Assembly: GCA_023391695.1 (NCBI GenBank)
Contig: JAEWAK010000014.1
Coordinates: forward strand, 52,173-116,172
Direction: 5' to 3'
Length of the DNA: 64,000 bases
Origin: Bacillota bacterium
GTDB lineage: Bacteria; Bacillota; Clostridia; Lachnospirales; Lachnospiraceae
How positions within the stretch are numbered: position 1 is the stretch's first letter; each line of letters starts with the position of its first letter. Under the pieces are notes generated by a model, which was not told where the DNA came from, did not search any database, and was given only the letters and a program-made list of their open reading frames with translations. Shown here one piece after another: positions 23,844-31,020 of this stretch. The position numbers and the translations under genes were made by a program.

Positions 23844-25697
23844 ATGATTAAATTTATTCAGGATGAAGAAAAACGTACGCTGTTCTTCCTGGGCGTATCT
23901 CTCCCGGCGCTGGTTATCAGTTTCTTTCATATTGGGAATCTTCCCGTTGATGCAGCCTGGATTGCGATTCTGCTCTGCGGTATCCCCATAATAAAAGGTG
24001 CCATTGCCGGACTGGTGACCGAGTTTGACATGAAAGCGGATGTACTTGTATCCATAGCATTAGTTGCCTCGGTTATTATCGGTGAGATTTTTGCGGCGGG
24101 AGAAGTGGCCTTCATAATGGCAGTCGGCGCTTATCTGGAAGAACGGACGGTAGCAAAAGCCCGGGCAGGGATTGAGAAGCTGGTGCATCTCACTCCCACA
24201 ACCGCGAGACTGCTAAAAGACGGCGAGGAAATCATCGTACCGTCAGAACAGGTTAAGCCCGGAGATATCCTTCGTGTATTAGCCGGAGAAACGATCGCTG
24301 TGGATGGGATAATTACAAAAGGCCAGACCTCCATCGACCAGTCCGTAATGACCGGCGAATCACTTCCGGTAGATAAGAGCGAGGGAGATGAAGTATCCAG
24401 CGGTACCGTCAACCAATTCGGTACTTTTGATATGGCTGCCAGAAAAGTAGGCGAAGACAGTTCCTTACAGCGTATGATCCGTCTGGTGGAATCTGCCGAT
24501 GCCGGTAAAGCCAAAATCGTTGGGATAGCTGACCGTTCTGCTACATGGATCGTTGTAATTGCCCTGGCTGCCGCCCTTGGTACCTGGTTTATTACCGGTG
24601 AAATAATCCGCTCGGTTACAATTCTGGTTGTATTCTGTCCCTGTGCACTGGTGCTTGCAACACCAACCGCCATTATGGCCGGGATCGGTAACGCTGCCAG
24701 ATACGGGATCCTGATCCGGGAAGGTGATGCCCTGGAACGTCTTGCAAAAGTAAAACGGATTGCCTTTGATAAGACAGGTACCCTGACCATCGGCAAACCA
24801 ACGGTCGTCCAGATAAAAAGCTGTGTGCCGGAAACAGATCCGGATATGCTCCTTGAATTTGCAGCAACCGCCGAACTGCGTTCTGAGCATCCTTTAGGCA
24901 AAGCCATAGTTTCTTATTACAAACAAAAAAATGGAAGAATGCCAAAAGAACCGGATGACTTCCTGCTCCTTGCCGGACGCGGTGTTTTTTCCAGATCGGG
25001 CGAAACACCGGTTTATGCGGGAAATGAGGCTCTTTTTTCCGAAGAAAGTATTCCAATTCCGGAAGTACTTTCTAAGTCGGCAGAAAAAGCCAAAGCAGAT
25101 GGATGTACCGTTATTTACCTGGCTTCCGGCAATCAAACCATCGGATTGATTGCCTTATCCGATACTCTGCGCCCGGATGCAAAAGAAACCGTCTGTTCCA
25201 TTCATAATACGGGCATTAAAACCGTACTGCTTACCGGAGATGCTTCCCAGGCGGCAAATCATATGGCGCAGATTGCAGGCATTAAAGACCTGCGGGCAAA
25301 CTGCCTGCCGGAAGATAAATTATCATCGATCCGGGACTATCAGAGTAACGGAGAATCCGTCTGTATGGTCGGGGACGGAATAAACGATGCCCCTGCACTA
25401 AAAACGGCTTTTGTGGGAATTGCCATGGGTGGAATCGGAAGTGATATTGCGATTGATGCTGCGGATATCGTTTTAGTGGGAGATGACATTAAAGAAATAC
25501 CCCACCTTCTGAAACTTTCCAGAAAAACCATGCAAACGATCCGTATAAACCTGACCGCTTCCATGCTGCTTAATTTCATAGCCATAGCCCTGGCTATTAC
25601 GGGTATCTTAAATCCCATACTGGGCGCTCTGGTGCATAACGCCGGCTCCGTTGCTGTTATCATCAACTCATCCCTATTATTAAAATGGAGGAAGTGA
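23844..25697 (+). CDS. P1B-type heavy-metal-translocating ATPase under CsoR control
   Basis: A 617-residue membrane ATPase without an N-terminal heavy-metal-associated domain. It has the A-domain TGES (near 170), the metal-binding CPC in VFCPCALVLATP (near 265), the phosphorylation site DKTGT (Asp near 309), the SEHPLGKA motif (near 347) and GDGIND (near 509). The last two helices read SMLLNFIAIALAITG and HNAGSVAVIINSSLLL; they lack the YN and MxxSS residues of classical CopA Cu(I) pumps. The regulator and operators suggest copper, while the membrane signature suggests another P1B class. The ATG at 23844 is 13 bases after AAAGGAG, a long spacing. Confidence 0.88.
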   Translation: MIKFIQDEEKRTLFFLGVSLPALVISFFHIGNLPVDAAWIAILLCGIPIIKGAIAGLVTEFDMKADVLVSIALVASVIIGEIFAAGEVAFIMAVGAYLEERTVAKARAGIEKLVHLTPTTARLLKDGEEIIVPSEQVKPGDILRVLAGETIAVDGIITKGQTSIDQSVMTGESLPVDKSEGDEVSSGTVNQFGTFDMAARKVGEDSSLQRMIRLVESADAGKAKIVGIADRSATWIVVIALAAALGTWFITGEIIRSVTILVVFCPCALVLATPTAIMAGIGNAARYGILIREGDALERLAKVKRIAFDKTGTLTIGKPTVVQIKSCVPETDPDMLLEFAATAELRSEHPLGKAIVSYYKQKNGRMPKEPDDFLLLAGRGVFSRSGETPVYAGNEALFSEESIPIPEVLSKSAEKAKADGCTVIYLASGNQTIGLIALSDTLRPDAKETVCSIHNTGIKTVLLTGDASQAANHMAQIAGIKDLRANCLPEDKLSSIRDYQSNGESVCMVGDGINDAPALKTAFVGIAMGGIGSDIAIDAADIVLVGDDIKEIPHLLKLSRKTMQTIRINLTASMLLNFIAIALAITGILNPILGALVHNAGSVAVIINSSLLLKWRK

Positions 25698-25827
25698 GAA
25701 GAAAAAATATCTTTATACCGGAAAAACCTTGAAATAAACCCCTTCTGGGTTCATTCCCCTGCTTCTTCTCCAATTATTTATGATGCTGCAAAGCGGCATC
25801 ATGCCGGGAAGTGTTAAATAAAAGATA

Positions 25828-25896
25828 TTTCACACTCGATCCCATTGCATACCACAGGCTGGCCTGGGGCACTGCCATAAATAATAGAGTGTGAAA
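25828..25896. repeat. 10-bp inverted repeat enclosing a G/C-rich loop
   Basis: TTTCACACTC (25828-25837) and GAGTGTGAAA (25887-25896) are perfect complements 49 bases apart; the loop includes CCACAGGCTGGCCTGGGGC. It lies in the 25698-26115 gap, which otherwise contains a GATGC/GCATC hairpin near 25780 and no gene. Confidence 0.5.
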
Positions 25897-26043
25897 GCGT
25901 TATTGAATGTTAAAACGTTTCTATTTTACACTTTCCCACTTCTTACTTGGGCAGTATCGCATAAGATTGCGATATGTATATACTTTTACTTTCATTTGAA
26001 GCAGAAGCTTTTAAATGGATTCTTTGTGCAGGAGGGGGTTAAG

Positions 26044-26070
26044 TTGAAAAAACAAAAGCTGTTTTTTCAA
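26044..26070 (+). promoter_or_regulatory. Perfect 11-bp hairpin in the leader of the small membrane protein gene
   Basis: TTGAAAAAACA-AAAGC-TGTTTTTTCAA. A GGAGGGGG stretch just upstream could start translation at the TTG, in frame with the downstream gene. It could alternatively act as an attenuator, since the right arm is T-rich. Confidence 0.5.
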
Positions 26071-26085
26071 CATCCTGATTTATAC

Positions 26086-26109
26086 GTGCGCCAGAGCGCA
26101 CAGATAGGA
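26086..26109 (+). promoter_or_regulatory. Hairpin adjoining the ribosome binding site
   Basis: GTGCGC-CAGA-GCGCAC (26086-26101) directly precedes AGATAGGAG and the ATG at 26116, the same arrangement as upstream of sodA. Confidence 0.55.
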
Positions 26110-26115
26110 GTTAAA

Positions 26116-26295
26116 ATGAAAGAATGGATATTATTTATACTGTTTCTAATCGTTGGACTTGGGTTATTCGTTTCAGGAATCATTTACTTGCAGAAAGAAA
26201 AAGATGATGCTGAATCCGTCCGGATATACCGGACTATATCCGTCATTGGCGCGATACTGGTTCTTGTTTCCGTACTGATAAAGTTTATTCTATAA
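26116..26295 (+). CDS. Small two-helix membrane protein
   Basis: A 59-residue product starting MKEWILFILFLIVGLGLFVS, with hydrophobic helices at about 3-23 and 38-58 separated by a charged loop (LQKEKDDAESVRIYR). The ATG at 26116 is five bases after ATAGGAG. A longer in-frame version from a TTG at 26044, also with a good ribosome binding site, would add 24 residues; the frame from 25891 is longer still but unsupported. No family recognised. It lies between the metal ATPase and the PanE-like gene, without an obvious functional link. Confidence 0.6.
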   Translation: MKEWILFILFLIVGLGLFVSGIIYLQKEKDDAESVRIYRTISVIGAILVLVSVLIKFIL

Positions 26296-26396
26296 ATATG
26301 ATACATAATTATTGTCTCAATAGTAAACAGGAAGCCGCGGGTTTTAAGCGGCTCCCTGTTCATAGCAATACTGCTGTTTCACGATTCGGTTTAATT

Positions 26397-27335
26397 TTAT
26401 ACTTTCATTTTCAGCAAGTGTTTTTCCAGGGAATCCCATACGGGCGTCGGGATTGCTGCCTGATTTTTTAACTGATCAAAGGCATCACTCAATGCCGTTA
26501 TTTCTCCGACGGCATGCATGGCATGGTCACTGGCGGCCAGGCGGCCGATAAAGGTCTTGGCGCATATCCACAACAGCCGGTAATAGCTGTTACGCTTATT
26601 AGAAATATACTCCTCATCTTCAGCCGGGGCAATGGGGATACCAACTGCTCTCAATACTTCATACCCCTCAGCTGTGGCTTCAATAATTTGATTAAGCATG
26701 GCTTTGTCTACTTTCTTCAGGTTTCCATTCGTAGCATAGCAGATATAGGCAATCGGCATTATAAAGGCAATATGGCTGATTAAATAAGCCTCCATATCTT
26801 TTCGGAATGTCATTTTATATTTTGTACCTTCAAAAGCCTGCGCCAACAGCTTTTGCTGCGGTGTAAAGTCTTCCCCGTTTAAAGTGCCCACCGGCATTCT
26901 GACACCTGCATGGATACTGATAACTTTGCCGTATTCTCGCCTGCCTCCCGTAGCCTGAAAGCCAAACAGCACCGTTTTATCCGTTCCGTCACCGCAGACA
27001 GCGTCCTTCATGGAAGCAGGCGAGGCATTATTTCCAACCAATACAAATAACCTGCTTTGGTTGGCGGCAAGGATGGGTAAAACCTCTTTAAGCTGGGTGT
27101 ACTGCATCACTACAAATATAATATCGTAAATATCCTCCGCTTTCAATTGCTGTATTACCTTTACTTTATCTTTCGTCGTTTTCATCTGTACTTTATGGCG
27201 GATGACCAGGCTGTTATGTACAAGTTCCTGATACCGGCTGCCCCGGGCCAGCATGGTTACCTCATTTCCTGCATTTATAAGAGAATGGGCGAGATAGCTC
27301 CCCAAAACTCCTGCACCGTATACCAATATCTTCAT
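26397..27335 (-). CDS. PanE/ApbA-family oxidoreductase, probably not a true ketopantoate reductase
   Basis: A 312-residue NADPH-dependent dehydrogenase-fold protein. The N-terminus MKILVYGAGVLGSYLA is the Rossmann dinucleotide-binding motif. The C-terminal helical domain aligns with ketopantoate reductases, but the segment where those enzymes carry a catalytic Lys and Asn reads EAYLISHIAFIMP and shows neither. A pantothenate role is therefore doubtful and the substrate is unknown. It is monocistronic, with a well-formed promoter and a GTTAGC/GCTAAC operator upstream that implies specific regulation. Confidence 0.8.
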   Translation of the reverse strand: MKILVYGAGVLGSYLAHSLINAGNEVTMLARGSRYQELVHNSLVIRHKVQMKTTKDKVKVIQQLKAEDIYDIIFVVMQYTQLKEVLPILAANQSRLFVLVGNNASPASMKDAVCGDGTDKTVLFGFQATGGRREYGKVISIHAGVRMPVGTLNGEDFTPQQKLLAQAFEGTKYKMTFRKDMEAYLISHIAFIMPIAYICYATNGNLKKVDKAMLNQIIEATAEGYEVLRAVGIPIAPAEDEEYISNKRNSYYRLLWICAKTFIGRLAASDHAMHAVGEITALSDAFDQLKNQAAIPTPVWDSLEKHLLKMKV

Positions 27336-27405
27336 CTATTTACACCTGCTTTCTTTTCCGTTACGGATTCCCGCCGGTCGGGATTTGCCTTAGAGAACCA
27401 ATATG

Positions 27406-27461
27406 GTTAGCTTTAGCTAACTTTTGGCTATCATATTAGCACTTTGTTATAAGTTTGTCAA
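27406..27461 (-). promoter_or_regulatory. Promoter and palindromic operator of the PanE-like gene
   Basis: Minus-strand TTGACA (27456-27461), 17 bases, TAATAT (27433-27438). The inverted repeat GTTAGC-TTTA-GCTAAC (27406-27421) lies just after the start site, TetR- or MarR-like in style. Confidence 0.7.
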
Positions 27462-27564
27462 TTACATTAACACAAAAGTATTTTACGATTTTTGCCTTAA
27501 AATCCTGATACCGCCTAGACTGCTTTCCTTAATAAGCATCTGTCCAAATTTTTCATACCATTAA

Positions 27565-27596
27565 AATAAGGCAATGGGTACGCCCATTGCCTTATT
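27565..27596 (-). terminator. Perfect 14-bp hairpin terminator
   Basis: AATAAGGCAATGGG and CCCATTGCCTTATT surround a four-base loop; the minus-strand continuation is T-rich. It lies 130 bases past the stop of the HTH gene at 27726. Confidence 0.8.
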
Positions 27597-27725
27597 CCAG
27601 GGTATTATAACTCAAACACCTCTACATTTTTAATCAAAACGACCATCCCCTTCCAAATTAAATTAACCGGTCAAATGTATTATCTCACATTCTATAAGAT
27701 AATAATAGGAAAAGAATAGTTATAT

Positions 27726-27989
27726 CTATTTTTTCTTATATACTATTTTCCGGATCGTGTCTTCTCCCAGATGAAACTTATCTGCCAATGTCTTTATTGC
27801 TTCACCCTGTTCGAATAAATAGCTGATCTTCTTATTTCTTTTGTCAATAAATTGACGGGTACCGCTTAAATAACCCCAGCCTGCCTTATTACTCTTTTTC
27901 GGAATATAGACAAGACAGCCTTCCACATATTCCTGGATTTCTTTTAACAGGCGGTCCGGCAATACATCTGCACCTTTCTTGTAATTCAA
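27726..27989 (-). CDS. Small HTH protein, CD3324-like
   Basis: An 87-residue basic protein starting at a TTG codon nine bases after GGGAGG. It begins MNYKKGADVLPDRLLKEIQE and ends with a helix-turn-helix (EAIKTLADKFHLGEDTIRKI). The central YIPKKSNKAGWG block matches the CD3324-type clostridial family of putative Mor-like DNA-binding proteins. The target is unknown. A second open frame with a stronger ribosome binding site overlaps its 5' end in another frame. A perfect hairpin terminator follows. Confidence 0.8.
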   Translation of the reverse strand: MNYKKGADVLPDRLLKEIQEYVEGCLVYIPKKSNKAGWGYLSGTRQFIDKRNKKISYLFEQGEAIKTLADKFHLGEDTIRKIVYKKK

Positions 27990-28047
27990 AAAGCATTACC
28001 TCCCGAAACATAATGTTACTTTGATTCCTACAAACAAAGCTTCCCAT
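27889..28047 (-). CDS. Possible overlapping leader ORF, 52 codons
   Basis: ATG at 28047 is seven bases after AAAGGAGG, the best ribosome binding site in the area, and opens a frame that overlaps the start of the HTH gene by 101 bases in a different frame. The predicted product is cysteine- and arginine-rich (CRCIAGPPVKRNPG) and resembles nothing I know. It may be a leader peptide that couples translation of the TTG-started HTH gene, or a chance frame. Confidence 0.3.
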   Translation of the reverse strand: MGSFVCRNQSNIMFREVMLFELQERCRCIAGPPVKRNPGICGRLSCLYSEKE

Positions 28048-28194
28048 GTATGCCACCTCCTTTAGTTTTAATAAAATCAGTATATCATAACCGCTTTATT
28101 TAATCCATCTGTTTCTTGCTATAAGAGTAAAAAATAATATTTTTTAAAAATAAAAGTGCACCTTTTTTATGCATTAAGGCTTAATTCCCCATAT

Positions 28195-28235
28195 AAAAAG
28201 CGCTCCGCTTTTCCTCAATAAAAAAAACGGAGCAC
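28195..28235 (-). terminator. apbE terminator
   Basis: Minus-strand stem GTGCTCCG / CGGAGCGC followed by TTTTT, six bases downstream of the stop codon. Confidence 0.75.
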
Positions 28236-28240
28236 CCGGC

Positions 28241-29299
28241 CTACTCAGCCACTGTAAAATCCGCGGCAATTTCCCCCAGATCATGTTTCCAGCCTGACGA
28301 CTTATATATTTTCTGATCCGTGGTTATGGCGATACACTCCACACCCGGGATGCCGTCTATGATCTGAAAGCCCTTGTCCACTCCGGATACAAAGGTAATT
28401 TTCGTAAGAATATCTGCTAACATATTGCCGTCCGGAATATCATTGTTTATAACAATCGTATCGCTCATGACACCGGCATCGGCAGGATAACCGTCAAACG
28501 GATTAAATATGTGGTGATATCTCCTGCCGTCTTTTATAAAATACCTCTCATAATCACCGGAGGTAGAAAGGGCCTGCTCCGGCATTTTTATGACAAAGGC
28601 GTAACTGTTTTTATCTTTTCTGGGATGCTGTACCGCAACGGACCATAAGGAACCATCCGGCTTCTCTCCAAGGGTATAGACACTGCTGCCCCCAAGGTTG
28701 ATGATTGCGCTTTTTACGCCGTATTCTTTTAAAATCCTCACGGTTTCATCGGCGGCATATCCTTTGGCAATACCGCCCATATCAATGGACATACCTTCTT
28801 TCATCAGCTTAATGCTGTTATCCGTTTCCTTAATACTGATATTCTTATAACCGACCAGGGGCAAAACCGCCTGGATTTCGGATTTTGAGGGCAGCCTTTC
28901 CTCAGGCGTATCAATACCCCAGAGTTTTATAAGCGGCCCCACCGTTATGTCAAATGCACCTTCACTTAATTCAGAATATTTCACTGCCGTTTTAATCATT
29001 TTAATAATTTCAGGATTTACTTTAACGTATTCCTTCCCGGCAGCCAGATTTATCCTGCTTACGTCGCTGGTTTCAACGGACGGGCTTGCCATCTGTTCTA
29101 TTTCATCAATTCTTTTAAAGGCCGCATCGACGGCTTCACCGGCTTTGGGACCATAGGCTTTTATATCCATGATGGTATCCATTTTAAAAGCCTGTTTATC
29201 AGCTTCTTTCTCTTTTTTCGAACATGCGGTAAATGAGAGGATTATACACAGGCATATTCCCAGAACCATTATCTTATTTGTCATTATCTTATTTGTCAT
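28241..29299 (-). CDS. apbE: FAD:protein FMN transferase lipoprotein
   Basis: A 352-residue ApbE enzyme that attaches FMN covalently to threonine in partner flavoproteins, usually RnfD/RnfG or Nqr subunits, outside the membrane. The lipoprotein signal ends at LSFTACSKK. Family motifs include KMDTIMDIKAYG, FDITVGPLIKLWG, DMGGIAKGYAAD, NLGGSSVYTLG and ALSTSGDYERYF. The start ATG at 29299 is five bases after GGAGG. The first codons are an exact 15-base tandem duplication, giving MTNKIMTNKIM, so initiation at the second copy is also possible. No Rnf genes are in the window. Confidence 0.93.
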   Translation of the reverse strand: MTNKIMTNKIMVLGICLCIILSFTACSKKEKEADKQAFKMDTIMDIKAYGPKAGEAVDAAFKRIDEIEQMASPSVETSDVSRINLAAGKEYVKVNPEIIKMIKTAVKYSELSEGAFDITVGPLIKLWGIDTPEERLPSKSEIQAVLPLVGYKNISIKETDNSIKLMKEGMSIDMGGIAKGYAADETVRILKEYGVKSAIINLGGSSVYTLGEKPDGSLWSVAVQHPRKDKNSYAFVIKMPEQALSTSGDYERYFIKDGRRYHHIFNPFDGYPADAGVMSDTIVINNDIPDGNMLADILTKITFVSGVDKGFQIIDGIPGVECIAITTDQKIYKSSGWKHDLGEIAADFTVAE

Positions 29300-29341
29300 T
29301 TTTTCCTCCGAAGATCTATCTGAATACTTTCCGGATTTCTA

Positions 29342-29388
29342 ACAACAAACGCATAAATTAACATTTTATGAACACATGCTTTTGTCGT
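29342..29388. repeat. Inverted repeat related to 5823-5889
   Basis: Arms ACAACAAACGCAT and ATGCTTTTGTCGT pair at 11 of 13 positions around ATTAACATTTTATGAAC. The left arm matches the left arm of the 5823-5889 element. Confidence 0.45.
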
Positions 29389-29527
29389 GCGGTTTTCTCT
29401 TTTCCGGTAGCCGAATATTATTTTAACATAGTATAATACAATATCCAATAATAAAATCAAAAACCGATCAATCACAATTTCGCATACGGCTGAATTGTAA
29501 AAATTTATGCACAAAAATTATACCTTC

Positions 29528-29567
29528 TGCATAATTTCACACGTGTGAAATTCGGGTTTTCCGTGAC
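29528..29567. repeat. Perfect 20-bp palindrome within an intergenic repeat
   Basis: AATTTCACACGTGTGAAATT (29533-29552) is a perfect palindrome, flanked by TCGGGTTTTCCGTGAC. The minus strand resembles the copy at 23274-23313. The 29300-29903 gap contains only repeats and a long hairpin. Confidence 0.55.
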
Positions 29568-29716
29568 AAAAGCAGAGCGAGGATTACAAACAACATCTCG
29601 CAGTATTCAATCTACAGCTGTAACACCGATCCTGTTAAAATAAAAAATTTACATATAAGAATTCTTGTTCCCGAATATGAAATAAGGAAAAGAGTATGTC
29701 TTCCTTGCCGCGGCAA

Positions 29717-29803
29717 AAAACCTGCTGTTGCAAAATTCAAAATCCGGCTTACTTGTGAAAGACTCAAAGCAGGAAAATTTATTATTTTGCAACAGCAGGT
29801 TTT
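29717..29803 (-). terminator. Perfect 20-bp inverted repeat, probable terminator of the polyol operon
   Basis: AAAACCTGCTGTTGCAAAAT (29717-29736) and its exact complement (29784-29803) enclose a 47-base loop; the minus-strand transcript then runs into a T-tract. The long loop and CTGTTGCA ends make it also look like a small mobile hairpin related to 5972-6026. Confidence 0.65.
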
Positions 29804-29903
29804 CATTTTATTTTTATAGTATTAACATTCACCCGGATCAAACGGAAACGATGAACCTATCAGTGAAGTCTCACGCCTGGCCGGCGGAAATTTACTTATC
29901 TCC

Positions 29904-30944
29904 TCAGTTAATTTTGATTACCGCTTTTACTACATCTTTGGCATTATTCACTACGAAATCAAAGGCTTCTTTCGTCTGTTCAAAATCAAATTCATGGCTT
30001 ACGATGTCCTTAACATTAATTGCTCCGCTGGCGATGGCATTAATTGCTACCGGATATAAATTCCGGTAACGGAATATTGTCTTTAATTCACCTTCTTTAC
30101 TCATTAATTTCATAAAGTTAAATTCTACTTCATCTTTCGGTGTCATGCCCACAAGGACAATGGTTCCGCCGCGTTTAACTACGTCCGCCGTCTGTTTTAC
30201 CGTAATTTCGGCGCCTGCCGTATCAATGACCACATGTGCTCCCTGGCCTTCTGTTATTTCGTCTATTGTCTTCAGTACATTTTCTTCCCTTGCATTAATA
30301 ACATGGGTCGCACCAAGTCTTTTGGCAGTTTCCAGCCTGTTGGGAAGGACATCCACCACAATGATTTTGGCAGCTCCTCTGGCTTTACTGGATAACAGCG
30401 TCACAAGGCCGATGCATCCGGTTCCGAATATAACAACGGTATCTCCCAGTTTCACATTACCTTTGCCGGTTGCATGCAGTCCCACGGCAAGGGGTTCCAC
30501 CAGTGCACCTTCCAGATTGGATACATTGTCCGGCAGTTTAAAACACATATCCTCCGGATGTGCCACATAATTGGCAAACACACCGTGATAAGGAGGGGTT
30601 GCAAAAAATTCCACATCCGGGCACAGATTGTACTGACCGGATTTACAGAATTCGCATTTACCGCAGGTTTTGCCGGGTTCCAGGGCGACCCTGTCACCTA
30701 CGGCAAGGCTTTTCACATCTTTTCCGACTGCAACGACTTCACCCGCACATTCATGTCCAAGGATAAAATCTCCGTTTACCACGAAATCCCCGATTCTGCC
30801 ATGCTGGTAATAATGGACATCGGAACCGCAGATGCCTACGATATCCACTTTTACCAATACGTCTTTATCGTGTACGACTGGCATATCTATTTCTTTCCAT
30901 ACCATGTCGTTTGTTCCATGCATAAAAATAGCTTTGTTTTTCAT
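29904..30944 (-). CDS. Zinc-dependent polyol (sorbitol/xylitol-type) dehydrogenase
   Basis: A 346-residue medium-chain dehydrogenase that oxidises a sugar alcohol to a ketose with NAD. Catalytic zinc ligands are in GICGSDVHYY, GHECAGEV and LVEPLAVG; four structural-zinc cysteines are in CGKCEFCKSGQYNLCP. The Rossmann motif is GTGCIGLV, with an acidic residue following (VVDVLPNR) that favours NAD over NADP. It is the last gene of the importer operon, 76 bases after the substrate-binding lipoprotein gene, so the transported sugar is probably a polyol or is converted to one. The exact substrate (sorbitol, xylitol, L-iditol, galactitol) cannot be fixed from sequence. Confidence 0.9.
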   Translation of the reverse strand: MKNKAIFMHGTNDMVWKEIDMPVVHDKDVLVKVDIVGICGSDVHYYQHGRIGDFVVNGDFILGHECAGEVVAVGKDVKSLAVGDRVALEPGKTCGKCEFCKSGQYNLCPDVEFFATPPYHGVFANYVAHPEDMCFKLPDNVSNLEGALVEPLAVGLHATGKGNVKLGDTVVIFGTGCIGLVTLLSSKARGAAKIIVVDVLPNRLETAKRLGATHVINAREENVLKTIDEITEGQGAHVVIDTAGAEITVKQTADVVKRGGTIVLVGMTPKDEVEFNFMKLMSKEGELKTIFRYRNLYPVAINAIASGAINVKDIVSHEFDFEQTKEAFDFVVNNAKDVVKAVIKIN

Positions 30945-31020
30945 TATTAAACCTCCTTTTTATAAGGGATGCGGCAAAACCGCTTCCAATCTGACAGTTT
31001 TACAGCATCCCTGTACCGTT

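Noticed and set aside
24131..24907. 258-codon minus-strand frame
   Set aside because: Antisense of the metal ATPase; no start signals or family motifs.
25891..26295. 134-codon version of the small membrane protein
   Set aside because: The extra N-terminal part runs through two hairpins and an inverted repeat; the start at 26116 has a proper ribosome binding site. A 26044 TTG start is kept only as an alternative.
29296..29514. 72-codon minus-strand frame upstream of apbE
   Set aside because: It overlaps the apbE ribosome binding site and the inverted repeat at 29342-29388; no start signal.
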